Shown: in pieces, positions 36,901 to 43,140 of the stretch | Numbering within the stretch: the stretch's first letter is position 1 | Layout: the number at the start of each line of letters is the position of its first letter | Source: Paenibacillus zeirhizosphaerae | Lineage (GTDB): Bacteria; Bacillota; Bacilli; Paenibacillales; Paenibacillaceae | Reading direction: 5' to 3' | DNA: 64,000 nt | Assembly: GCF_030705605.1 (NCBI RefSeq) | Contig: NZ_JAPCKK010000021.1 | Span: 62,001-126,000, forward strand | The notes under the pieces: model-generated | Databases searched by the model: none | What the model was told of the DNA's origin: nothing | The model's input: the letters and a program-made list of their open reading frames with translations, nothing else | Position numbers and translations under genes: made by a program

Positions 36901-37354
36901 AAGCAATCTTACGATTGATAAGATTGAGTTTGTTAAACTGGATAAGCCTGTTACGGTTTACAACTTTACGGTTGCTGACTATCACACGTATTATGTAACA
37001 AATATTGGGGTTTGGGTGCATAATACGAATTGTTTTGATACACAAACAGTAGCCAATTCGTTAGGGAATAAATTTGGCGGAAATGTAATCGAGGCAAGCG
37101 GTAATGGTTGGAAGATTACCAATATCACTAATCCGTTATCTAAGAATCAGCCAATAATGGTAAGAGTTATGAATGCAGGTTCAGGCGGAAGGGATAAGGC
37201 GTATTTTAGGGTTTCTATAGGGAATAAAGGCGCTCTCACACTGGATGGTAAACTGTCTAACGATATGGCTGCTACACATATTAATTTATCCGACAACTAT
37301 ATGCAGCAGATTCAAAAAATGATTGCTAATTATGTGAACTCAGGCGGAAAGTAA
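30902..37354 (+). CDS. WapA-like secreted RHS/YD-repeat polymorphic toxin with C-terminal Hint domain
   Basis: A 2150-residue secreted protein. A signal peptide of about 35 residues (LKASWQRITSIILIITF... to PTAFA) is followed by an acidic region, a tyrosine-rich zone with repeated Y-x-G-x-(L/V) units, and a long array of YD repeats from about residue 690. The RHS core (RYSGELWDAELQYLRARWYD, DPSGH) lies at about 1720-1785. A pretoxin-type Hint domain spans about 1903-2040 (NCFTAGTKV, TTDNHPFWV, VWVHN), then a ~110-residue variable C-terminal domain, the presumed toxin released by Hint or by RHS-shell processing. TTG 30902 is preferred, with GGGAG seven bases upstream; ATG 30887 lacks a spaced site. 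Two immunity-like genes follow immediately. Confidence 0.85.
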   Translation: MKASWQRITSIILIITFMFGYMGNIVPPTAFADDEKEVFDETYNLTIDRILQQFPDVSRSFVEAELAKGHTLLQIFSALSVAEEKNMSYESAFDLLYPTEVNPAQNVTDDVYNSLFSLASVQGVEEDVYGQPPIHPGAFIELGEDELPKTVFGNVYGENPLTPVVDDVYTESSDEVKVKQEREAFFAGPNTFSAMAATKPDIIEQPPVYDKNKLNQAPFSIGESGESISTLSGGLSLESTDMSLPGRNGLGFTLTRQYNSNDAQFYDMTVKDHSYDQGVFKYWVMYNVIKKKIIPQYMLDYKERRWKQYDYNNDGLVDTETTSYIISSEKGPYNSEVQARNVAAELKTYTIPADSRRVTDSRTGKTNQFPSPLSYNKNGYSGKLYFDGSPVVISGNYSPGGTKTATKTCTTKIEGQYDANGVWKQTGSTPPACPQSYKYDSDGYKGTLTRTTTETVKACASPNKSYKNYKCTKTYVANYSGKVSKPTVDTRTWKQNYSGTVTKPGYTSTIGYSSWVSDGRGSMVRDAYTLSGTPSVRQIEGEGNPEKQKVSYGYTEDPDDPQFDPYQQAKADAEVINDVPGGILLESKGGYRYYTSAIPDAYVWTETIGSYRVRVYNNELTKPTRDKLYPIGKGWTWKLPYIETELGKQYIHLADGGRYEIEGNKLKGYEWEGLFFKPDTSVTVNNERSAYVLTSVDETWKQHFTADGRILQISDNHNNQVLFGYTRQANGETWLTSVQDAIGNTIRIAYSATAVILTKGNERVVYQKHAEQNVDILDAVTDAKGLKTSYGYKIAGANVNLVAYDPARGLSNPYVLLTKVQHPTGAESRYEYEGSPVKRYMGEKSYNETYRIKMRADQITYTNGFVNEFNPQTMFYTGDMGSTYKQNIQFSVAVDNGLQVKTYNYQKNYIDDKTSEQYYLESVVEKAENLQRTTAMSYGKTVTGRAHPVSQPTTTRLTNSMNADTLVTTTEYNDYGNVVRQTEPTGATTVNTYDGKQLLQSTKTSANANGDVYVEYTRNSYGDVTRMVVRQDGPSGKILQQVDYNGFDSYGNITNQTIYNDNKQIATTTEYSGSYAGAFPTTQSVTVTDADGRKSVVQLHSEYDPSTGLMTSSTDGENRRTQYKYDLLGRVTEVVNPDGTQIQASYDDIQNTVTIKDELGTKSRTRWNALGWQTESGLFTGQGFKVQSRADYDAFGRLSWEADALGNTTNYYYDNWSRPVQTSYADGSATRVQYNDAARTTATFDGEFNKVIQTFDEFGQQVKTEEATALDGTLRQIEKKSYDPISGNVIKAWDGNNQPTSYSYDVLGQLTAVTNAKDEVTKYSYDQLGNNTAIQHPDGNRKQKTYNELNQIVSQTDEKGQASKLYYDANGNLTKRIDRNGNPTQYEYDARNRLVKQTSQDQTVSFTYDDTGKRLSMTDNTGKTSYQYDQYTGLLKTVTYPDGLKLTNEYDLNGNRTQVKDPFGQVTKYAYDSLNRVTALGPNLASPVAKYAYTKNGLAAKTLSRNGVVHESQYDGGVLAELLVKQNLMTANTFKYTRDGNKNIVGREQNGAIDTFKYDQLSRIAASSEFNETYSYDQRGNRQTLTTDQAPNISPSEYTFDAQDRLTQVQRNSKTVQYKYNGDGLLVGRIQGGVETRYYYDGDQIIAEAVVESGTPKLKASYVRGSKLEAIVYPDGTEAYPVHNGHGDLIELRDRSGNILNEYSYDIWGNITEAQEQVYNPFRYSGELWDAELQYLRARWYDPAVGRFINEDTNEGDMSDPLSLNLYTYVVNNPLLYVDPSGHYFETRDYQELRVLLNEARVKSNSRKNQNYKLYKNFIEERYDFATIFGGKNQYNYLYDLATGTSAYKNSAGKSDWAREELLNAYQKWTEAEVLAIAAGGLVGNAGGKSASKGKAKTGARGCNCFTAGTKVQTDEGEKPIEDIEVGDKVLAKDENNPDGELAYKEVTNLYRNQRDDIIKLHVGEQVIETTDNHPFWVEDKGWIFADELHAGDKLQKADGSNLTIDKIEFVKLDKPVTVYNFTVADYHTYYVTNIGVWVHNTNCFDTQTVANSLGNKFGGNVIEASGNGWKITNITNPLSKNQPIMVRVMNAGSGGRDKAYFRVSIGNKGALTLDGKLSNDMAATHINLSDNYMQQIQKMIANYVNSGGK

Positions 37355-37366
37355 AGAGGTGTAAAT

Positions 37367-37765
37367 TTGGATAGAATTCAAGAGTACTTGAATGGTTTGT
37401 GGTCAGGTGTTGTTGAAAACCACGTTATTGATTTATTTAATCACTGTATTTTATTGGATATTAAAGTGATTAATCAAGGAGTGACTATTCAACATCAGTT
37501 AAAATTTAAGAATGTTAAGTCGTTTTATTATTTGAATGATCAATACCCGTTTGAACCTGAAGTTGGTGACTATCTAGAGTTAACCTCAGTAACATTTCAA
37601 AAGGGCAATACCAAAGAAATAAAAGTAACTTCAGATTCTAGTGAGTATCCCCATCTAACAACAAATACAAACTTTGCGTTAGAAATTTGGGGGAGAGAAG
37701 TTTTTATTGAAGCATCAAGCATTGAAATCGATGGGAAATTATTTGACGTAGGATTTTCAAAATAA
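37367..37765 (+). CDS. Putative immunity protein for the RHS toxin (YxiG-like pattern)
   Basis: A 132-residue cytoplasmic protein without signal peptide or membrane segment. Alternating hydrophobic residues (IDLFNHCILLDIKVINQG, LKFKNVKSFYYL, LELTSVTF, FALEIWGREVFIEASSIEI) suggest a beta-rich fold. The pattern recalls small YxiG-type proteins found at wapA loci, but I am not sure of this. It begins at TTG 37367 behind AGAGGTG, 12 bases after the toxin stop, the standard place for the cognate immunity gene. Base composition is markedly AT-rich compared with the rest of the window, a common sign that the toxin tip and immunity genes were exchanged horizontally. A terminator follows. Confidence 0.65.
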   Translation: MDRIQEYLNGLWSGVVENHVIDLFNHCILLDIKVINQGVTIQHQLKFKNVKSFYYLNDQYPFEPEVGDYLELTSVTFQKGNTKEIKVTSDSSEYPHLTTNTNFALEIWGREVFIEASSIEIDGKLFDVGFSK

Positions 37766-37775
37766 TTTTCTACTT

Positions 37776-37811
37776 GCCTTGAGGGATGTTAATTCTTCAA
37801 GGCGTTTTTTT
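37776..37811 (+). terminator. Terminator between the two immunity-like genes
   Basis: GCCTTGAG (37776-37783) pairs with CTTCAAGGC (37794-37802), including G-T pairs, and a run of T follows. It ends the toxin and first immunity gene unit. Confidence 0.75.
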
Positions 37812-37855
37812 CATCCATAGCTGGGGGATTTTTATGATAGGGGGTTGGAGTGAAA

Positions 37856-38236
37856 ATGCTAAATATTCATGACAATGAAATTGTTTCCTATGGAGTTGAT
37901 TTTCAGAAATCTAGAATTACAATTCAAACATTAGATGGTAACGAAGATTCAGTTACCACCACTATTGAGTTTACTGATGTCCTGGCTCATATGTTTGAAA
38001 CACAGCTACAAGGAAGTATTATTTTTGATATTAGCACATTTGATGTAAGCCGATTTCTTAAAAGTAACAAGGAACTGTTAGAGAAACAGAAGAACTATGA
38101 GTGGCCAATTCATTATGAAAAAACAGAGGATTTGCTTGAACATTTACAAAATGAAAAGTATAACTATTATGTGATTTCAGCTTCGTATGGTCTTAATGGG
38201 TGGGTAATCGCTAAAGGATATAAAGTTTATAATTAA
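37856..38236 (+). CDS. Second small AT-rich protein, possible orphan immunity protein
   Basis: A 126-residue cytoplasmic protein starting at ATG 37856, with GGAG five bases upstream (a GTG at 37850 is less likely). It opens MLNIHDNEIVSYGVDFQKSR, alternates strands (ITIQTLDG, TTTIEFTDV), has a charged helix (LKSNKELLEKQKNYEW) and ends with YYVISASYGLNGWVIAKGYK. I do not recognise the family. AT-rich composition and position right after the first immunity-like gene, but beyond a terminator, fit an orphan immunity gene left by an earlier toxin tip, which is typical of polymorphic toxin loci. Function is inferred from context only. Confidence 0.6.
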   Translation: MLNIHDNEIVSYGVDFQKSRITIQTLDGNEDSVTTTIEFTDVLAHMFETQLQGSIIFDISTFDVSRFLKSNKELLEKQKNYEWPIHYEKTEDLLEHLQNEKYNYYVISASYGLNGWVIAKGYKVYN

Positions 38237-38333
38237 TGGTGATGTTTATTTCGGCCTTGGGGGGGCAGCAAGTCCTTAAGGTCTTTCTTTATGCCCCTAC
38301 CCAGTGCAGAATGAACCCATTTTCTCGACAAAC

Positions 38334-38380
38334 CAAGAGGGATGCTTCCAGCCGTATGGCTTAGGACATCCCTCTTTTTG
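38334..38380. terminator. Bidirectional terminator at the right end of the RHS locus
   Basis: AGAGGGATG (38336-38344) pairs with CATCCCTCT (38367-38375); AACCAA and TTGGTT flank the stem. It lies between the plus-strand immunity gene and the minus-strand aminotransferase. Confidence 0.75.
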
Positions 38381-38386
38381 GTTGGT

Positions 38387-39685
38387 TTAGGATTTCAGCA
38401 AATCCTGCACCCCTTGATAGATTAGATTGTATAAGTCCTCTAGAGATTCTTCTTCAATACAGGAGAAGGCAATCCGTAAATCCTGATCGCCCAGGGCAAT
38501 CGTGCCGACGCCGTACTGCTGCAGCAAATGGGTGCGCAGCGCCTCGGCGTTGACGGTCTTCAGCTTCAGACACATAAAGTAGCCGGAGTTGAAAGGGTAA
38601 TAATCCCAGGCATCATCGTATTTGCCGCTGTCCAGCAGCGCTTTGACCGTATTGGCCCGGCCCTTCATGATGGCGAATTTCTCCGCTTTCTGCTGCTCGA
38701 ATGCCGGAGATTTCAATGCTTCCAGCACAAAGGTCTGTGAAGGATGCGGGCCGCTGGAAATGGTTGCGCGGATGATGCCGAGCGTCTTCTGCTCCAGCGC
38801 TGACAGCACTTCGCCGCTCTCCGAAGCATAGGTAATGAAACCGACGCGGAATCCCCACACATACTCCTCTTTGGTAGCGCCGTCTACCTTGACAGCCAGC
38901 ACACGCGGATGAAGGGATACTAACTTGCCAAACAGCGATTCCTGCAGCGAGTCCTCGAAGAACAGGCCAAAATAGGCATCATCCGTAACCACGACAACGT
39001 TAATGCCGGCTTCGGCGGCGTCGCGGATGGCGGCGACGATTTCTTCGCCTTCGCTTGCTCCAGGTGTATAGCCGGTAGGGTTGTTAGGGAAGTTCAGGAT
39101 GACGATGGCCTTGCCGGTATCCTTCTGCGCTAGCAGGGCTTCACGCAACCCCTGGCTGTTGAAGGTCATCTGCTCCGTGAACAGCGGGAAATTGACGAGC
39201 CGGGCATGACGGCGGATGCTGAAGGTCAGCTCGTAGTTCTCCCAGTTTTTGTCCGGATAAATGACGGCATCGCCCTCTTCGACGAACAGGTCGGCCACGA
39301 TGCTCAGACCGTGGGTCAGGGCATTGGTGACAATGGGATTCCCAAATGATTTATGCTCCAGGGCGGGATTTTCCTTCAACATTTTCTCACGCCATGCGGC
39401 GCGTAATTCCGGCTTGCCCGCAGGCGGCGCATACGGATACAGGTCCTTCGGCTTGAAGGCGGACAGCTTGTCATGGATGACGCCAAGATGCATCGGTCCG
39501 CCCGCTTCCGTAGCGATACCGATCGTGGCATTGTATTTCTGGGCCAGCTTGCCTGCTTCAGCGGATTGGCTCAAAATTCCTTCCTTCGGAAAATAAATTT
39601 CCTTGCCGAGCTGGGAAAGCATTTCGTACACATGCCCGTTATTTTCCTGGATACTTTGATTTAATTGCACAGCCAGTGGATTCAT
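38387..39685 (-). CDS. PLP-dependent class I/II aminotransferase
   Basis: A 432-residue fold-type I aminotransferase. NFPNNPTGYTP is the family's substrate-carboxylate segment, VVTDDAYFGLF carries the PLP-N1-binding aspartate, and the lysine in VDGATKEEYVWGFRVGF is the likely PLP Schiff-base lysine, with the arginine of FRVG nearby. The N-terminal (GPMHLGVIHDKL, YPYAPPAGKPELR) differs from aspartate aminotransferases, and the substrate cannot be named. The start is ATG 39685 (MNPLAVQL) behind GGAAGGATG; an in-frame extension of 31 residues upstream has no good site. It is monocistronic on this strand. Confidence 0.85.
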   Translation of the reverse strand: MNPLAVQLNQSIQENNGHVYEMLSQLGKEIYFPKEGILSQSAEAGKLAQKYNATIGIATEAGGPMHLGVIHDKLSAFKPKDLYPYAPPAGKPELRAAWREKMLKENPALEHKSFGNPIVTNALTHGLSIVADLFVEEGDAVIYPDKNWENYELTFSIRRHARLVNFPLFTEQMTFNSQGLREALLAQKDTGKAIVILNFPNNPTGYTPGASEGEEIVAAIRDAAEAGINVVVVTDDAYFGLFFEDSLQESLFGKLVSLHPRVLAVKVDGATKEEYVWGFRVGFITYASESGEVLSALEQKTLGIIRATISSGPHPSQTFVLEALKSPAFEQQKAEKFAIMKGRANTVKALLDSGKYDDAWDYYPFNSGYFMCLKLKTVNAEALRTHLLQQYGVGTIALGDQDLRIAFSCIEEESLEDLYNLIYQGVQDLLKS

Positions 39686-39867
39686 TCCGGTTTCATCCTT
39701 CCAGTGGAGTAGGGTTATCGCAGCAAGGCGCAGGGATCGCGATACATACGGTCCGCTCTGTTTTCTGCTGCCAATCATTATAGCATTTCACCGCGTCACA
39801 GTCACGGGAAAAGCTCACGTAATGACTGTAAAACCGGAAGGAGAAAATCCGATGCTCATTTCAAGAA

Positions 39868-40482
39868 TCATTGATGGTAAGGACAGTATTTACGCATCAA
39901 ATCCGCCGTTTCCTGATCGCGGTTCTGCCCGCGCTCTTCAAGCTGTTTGATCAGGCTTTCCCTGGGCGATTGCTCCAGGTTTTGGCCGAATTTAAATTTG
40001 GCGGTAATGGCATCAGGGACAATGCGTGTTAGCGATACGGCTTTAAGGGCCACCCTGTAGCGCTCGTCCCGGGAATCGATCGGTGCATATCCGCCCTCCG
40101 GCTGCAGCTTGCTCATAAAGCGCGTAAAGATTCGTGCTTTCTCCTCCAGATCGCTGACGGCTTCCGCCCGCCCGGAAGCTGTTACACTTTTGAAATAGGA
40201 CGTAGCGGGACAGGCCATTTCGGGATCGGAAAAATAGGAGGGAATCAGCGCATATTCATCAGCAACGGTAAAGCTCACGGCATCGCTGCCGCGTAAATGC
40301 TTCATTTTCTCTCCTGCGTAGCTGCCGTGGAAATAAAACATGCCGTCCTCATATACAAAATTCAGCGGTGTAACTCGCGGCCGCCCTTCGGGATCAACCG
40401 TGCCCAGAAATCCGAAGCTCATCCCGTCTAAAAAGCGGCTGATTTCCTCTTCCTCTGTCACTGTAAACTCATCTCTTCTCAT
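39868..40482 (-). CDS. Pyridoxamine 5'-phosphate oxidase-fold flavin protein
   Basis: A 204-residue protein of the split-barrel FMN-binding family. The opening ISRFLDGMSFGFLGTVDPEGRPRVTPLNFVYED and the GSYAGEKMKHLRG loop are the FMN-phosphate-binding strands seen in PNPOx-like proteins that are often associated with antibiotic (nitroimidazole) reduction or flavin handling rather than true PdxH. ATG 40482 has a perfect GGAGGAGG site; the 11-residue extension upstream is ignored. It is divergent from a MocR/PdxR regulator 132 bases away, so control of this gene by that regulator is likely and suggests a link to vitamin B6 metabolism. Confidence 0.82.
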   Translation of the reverse strand: MRRDEFTVTEEEEISRFLDGMSFGFLGTVDPEGRPRVTPLNFVYEDGMFYFHGSYAGEKMKHLRGSDAVSFTVADEYALIPSYFSDPEMACPATSYFKSVTASGRAEAVSDLEEKARIFTRFMSKLQPEGGYAPIDSRDERYRVALKAVSLTRIVPDAITAKFKFGQNLEQSPRESLIKQLEERGQNRDQETADLMRKYCPYHQ

Positions 40483-40502
40483 GTATGGACCTCCTCCATA
40501 GA

Positions 40503-40594
40503 AGCGGGATAACACCCGCTAATCTTTCTTCCAGCATAATATCCAAATTGACATGAAATAAGAGCCAATTTAGAGTGTTTATATTAGGCCAATT
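40503..40594. promoter_or_regulatory. Divergent control region with promoter and GCCAATT direct repeats
   Basis: For the MocR gene there is TTGACA (40548-40553), a 17-base spacer and TAGAGT (40571-40576). GCCAATT occurs in the same orientation at 40564-40570 and 40588-40594, one inside the spacer and one past the -10, the direct-repeat arrangement reported for MocR/PdxR sites. A separate AGCGGG/CCCGCT dyad (40503-40520) lies nearer the PNPOx-like gene. Confidence 0.5.
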
Positions 40595-40614
40595 CGAAGG
40601 TTGGAGGTTCCGTA

Positions 40615-42075
40615 ATGGATTTCATGCTGCCGTTTGATTCATATCTGGAAAAGCACCGTTATAAATACGCAGCCCTTTATCATGCCCTGCGTGACGCCAT
40701 ACTTAACGGCACACTGCAGGGAGGGACCAGACTGCCCTCGTCCCGCTGGCTGGCCGAGCATTACGGATTGTCCAGGGGTTCGATTGCAGAAGCCTATGAT
40801 ATGCTGCTTGCTGACGGATACGTGCAGGCCGAGGTAGGACGGGGGACGTTCGTTGCTCCCGTAGCCAGTCCGCAGCCTCCGGCTCACCGGGAGTCGAGCA
40901 TTGTGCTGTCACCCTGGGGGCGGCGGCTGATGCAGAACAAGGCTTCCTCCACACAGGCCACCGGCATTATGGGACAGCAAGCTGCAGAGTGCGGCAAGTC
41001 TATGATCAGCCTAATTCCGCAGGGAATGCAGCAGGAGCACTTCCCATATGCGGAGTGGAAGAGCGCGCTCTATGCCGCGGCCCGTGAAGCGACGGCCCCC
41101 GGGGCAGAGGATAGCGCTGGAGCTGCTGAGCTGCGCGAGAACATAGCCGCCCATCTGCGCCTGACCCGCGGGATTCGGGCGGACGCTTCCGCTATTGTCC
41201 TCTTCAGCGGCTCTATGCAGGGCATTACGCTGCTAACCCAGTTGCTCGTTGCGGAGGGAGAGGATGTAGTGCTGGAGCAGAGCTGCTATCCGGGCATTCA
41301 GGCGGCGGTCAAAGCATGCGGAGGCCGGCTGCTGCCGGCGGCGCTGGACCGGGAGGGAATCATCCCCGGCAGTTGGGACTCCAGGCTGCTGTTCGTCACG
41401 CCTGCCCGCCAGTATCCGACGGGCGCGGTGCTCAGCCTGAGCAGACGCCGCGAACTGCTCGGATGGGCGTCCCGCCACAATGCCGTCATTATCGAGGACG
41501 ATTATGACAGCGAGTTCTGCTGGGGCGGCAGGCCGGTCGAGCCGCTGAAGGCCTTGGATATGGAAGAGCGAGTCATTTACATCGGCTCGTTCTCCAAAAC
41601 GATGCCGACAAGCTTCCGGTTGGGCTATGCGCTTGTGCCGCCCGCGCTCGTCGGTCCGCTGCTGGAGGCCAAACGGCTCTATGATCCGCTGCCGCCCGGA
41701 TTGCTGGAGCAGCGGGCTCTTGCCCGCTTTATGGCGCGCGGCGGGTATGCGCGCCATCTGCGGCGCATGACCAGGCTGTATGGAGCGAGGCATGATTATT
41801 TCTGCACCAGCATGCGCCGTCATGCTCCCGATCTGTTTGAACTGGAGCCGGGCGATGCCGGATTGCATATGTATGCCCGCTGGAAGCGGGCCCCTGAGAA
41901 ATATCCGCTATTTCTGGAAGCGGCGGCGGCACATGGAGTCCTCTTCCGGGATATGGCTGCTTATCATCTTGTTCCTTCAGCTCCATCCGTCAGCTTCGGC
42001 TTTGCGCATCTGAACGAGGAACAACTGGATGAAGGAGCGAGAAGGCTGGCGGCGGCATGGGGGAGCTTAGTATAA
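40615..42075 (+). CDS. MocR/PdxR-family regulator (GntR helix-turn-helix fused to aminotransferase domain)
   Basis: A 486-residue chimeric regulator. Residues 1-80 form a GntR-type winged helix (LYHALRDAILNGTLQGGTRLPSSRWLAEHYGLSRGSIAEAYDML in pieces: PSSRWLAEHYGLSRGS and ADGYVQAEVGRGTFV). From about 110 a fold-type I aminotransferase domain follows with TPARQYPTG, IIEDDYDSEF and the PLP lysine in IGSFSKTMPTSFRLGY. Such proteins bind PLP and control B6 or amino acid genes. A GGAGG site precedes ATG 40615. Divergence from the PNPOx-like gene and the direct repeats in the gap point to it as target. PdxR would also suit pdxST, which are not in the window. Confidence 0.88.
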   Translation: MDFMLPFDSYLEKHRYKYAALYHALRDAILNGTLQGGTRLPSSRWLAEHYGLSRGSIAEAYDMLLADGYVQAEVGRGTFVAPVASPQPPAHRESSIVLSPWGRRLMQNKASSTQATGIMGQQAAECGKSMISLIPQGMQQEHFPYAEWKSALYAAAREATAPGAEDSAGAAELRENIAAHLRLTRGIRADASAIVLFSGSMQGITLLTQLLVAEGEDVVLEQSCYPGIQAAVKACGGRLLPAALDREGIIPGSWDSRLLFVTPARQYPTGAVLSLSRRRELLGWASRHNAVIIEDDYDSEFCWGGRPVEPLKALDMEERVIYIGSFSKTMPTSFRLGYALVPPALVGPLLEAKRLYDPLPPGLLEQRALARFMARGGYARHLRRMTRLYGARHDYFCTSMRRHAPDLFELEPGDAGLHMYARWKRAPEKYPLFLEAAAAHGVLFRDMAAYHLVPSAPSVSFGFAHLNEEQLDEGARRLAAAWGSLV

Positions 42076-42104
42076 GCCCGCCTTGTGTCTGATTTTACAG
42101 AAAA

Positions 42105-42145
42105 AACCACCGGATGGAAGCTGTACTCCCTATCCGGTGGCTTTC
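42105..42145. terminator. Terminator between the MocR regulator and psd
   Basis: CCACCGGAT (42107-42115) pairs with ATCCGGTGG (42132-42140); AAAAAA precedes and CTTTC follows. It can serve both convergent genes. Confidence 0.7.
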
Positions 42146-42251
42146 AACAAGCATTTTATTTACTGTCGTTGTCAGCTCCGGGAAGCTCCGGGCTCCCATT
42201 GCTGCACACGTTTTAAATAAGGTGACCCGCCTGACCGTTTGACCGGATAAC

Positions 42252-43052
42252 TTAGGAATCGGGCTTGTCAGATTTGAAATGGCCGAGCGGCTCGCCCATT
42301 TTTACCCGTTCTCCCAGTTGCAGGGCGGGATCGGGTGAGAATGTGCCGTTCTCCGTCAGCAGTACAACCGTAGAACCAAACTCGAAGTAAGCGAGCTCAT
42401 CGCCGGCGGTCCAGGTGTTGGCGTCTTCATCGCTGTATCGGATGCTGCTCACGTTCATCGCGCCGACCTTCACCAGGGCAATTTCTCCATGCTCATGGGA
42501 GATATACGCGATTTTGCGCTCGTTCCGGCTTAAAACGGATCTCATATGGGTAAGTCCAAATTCATTTACCGGGTACACTTTACCCTTCACATGCTCCTTT
42601 TCAACCAGACTTCCGGTAACCGGAGCGTGAATTCGGTGATAATCCGTTGGGCTGAGATAGAGCACAAATGCGTGACCGTGTGTATATTTCTCGAGCCGGG
42701 GCGAGAAATTAAGCAGCTCTTTCAGCATATAATCCTGCCCTTTGATATTCAGCAGCGTACCGGCTGATATTGGGCCGTTATATGTAATAAGTGCATCGAC
42801 AGGGCTGATCATGACGTCTGAAGCCATATGGATCGGTCGCGCGCCCGCCTTCAATCTGCGTGTAAAAAAAGCATTCAGCGAAGGATACTGCCTCCAATCC
42901 TGCTCGGCCTCCTCCGCTGCAATGCGATAGGTTCTTATGAATGTAGGGATTATATACCGGCTGGCACCGCTCTGAGCGAAAGTTCCCACTAGTCTGCAGA
43001 CCCATTTGCGGGATGAGAGCTCAGTCATCAGCCGCAGCCATCGTTTTGCCAT
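42252..43052 (-). CDS. psd: Phosphatidylserine decarboxylase Psd
   Basis: A 266-residue enzyme that makes phosphatidylethanolamine from phosphatidylserine at the membrane. The precursor is cut inside FEFGST between glycine and serine, about 40 residues from the C-terminus, and the serine becomes the pyruvoyl cofactor. Upstream motifs are FFTRRLKAGARPI, VSPVDAL-like ISPVDALITYNG and LSPTDYHRIHAPVTG with the catalytic-triad histidine. B. subtilis Psd has 263 residues. ATG 43052 (MAKRWLRLM) follows an AAGGGGGAG site; 35 more upstream residues are in frame but unsupported. No pssA is adjacent; the upstream gene on this strand, 88 bases away, is the YheC/D-type gene. Confidence 0.93.
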   Translation of the reverse strand: MAKRWLRLMTELSSRKWVCRLVGTFAQSGASRYIIPTFIRTYRIAAEEAEQDWRQYPSLNAFFTRRLKAGARPIHMASDVMISPVDALITYNGPISAGTLLNIKGQDYMLKELLNFSPRLEKYTHGHAFVLYLSPTDYHRIHAPVTGSLVEKEHVKGKVYPVNEFGLTHMRSVLSRNERKIAYISHEHGEIALVKVGAMNVSSIRYSDEDANTWTAGDELAYFEFGSTVVLLTENGTFSPDPALQLGERVKMGEPLGHFKSDKPDS

Positions 43053-43140
43053 TACTGCTCCCCCTTGTGATTGTTCAGGGCCTACGAACCGAATCGTGTC
43101 CGGCCGCTCTGCATTATATTGACATATTACGCGATGTAAA

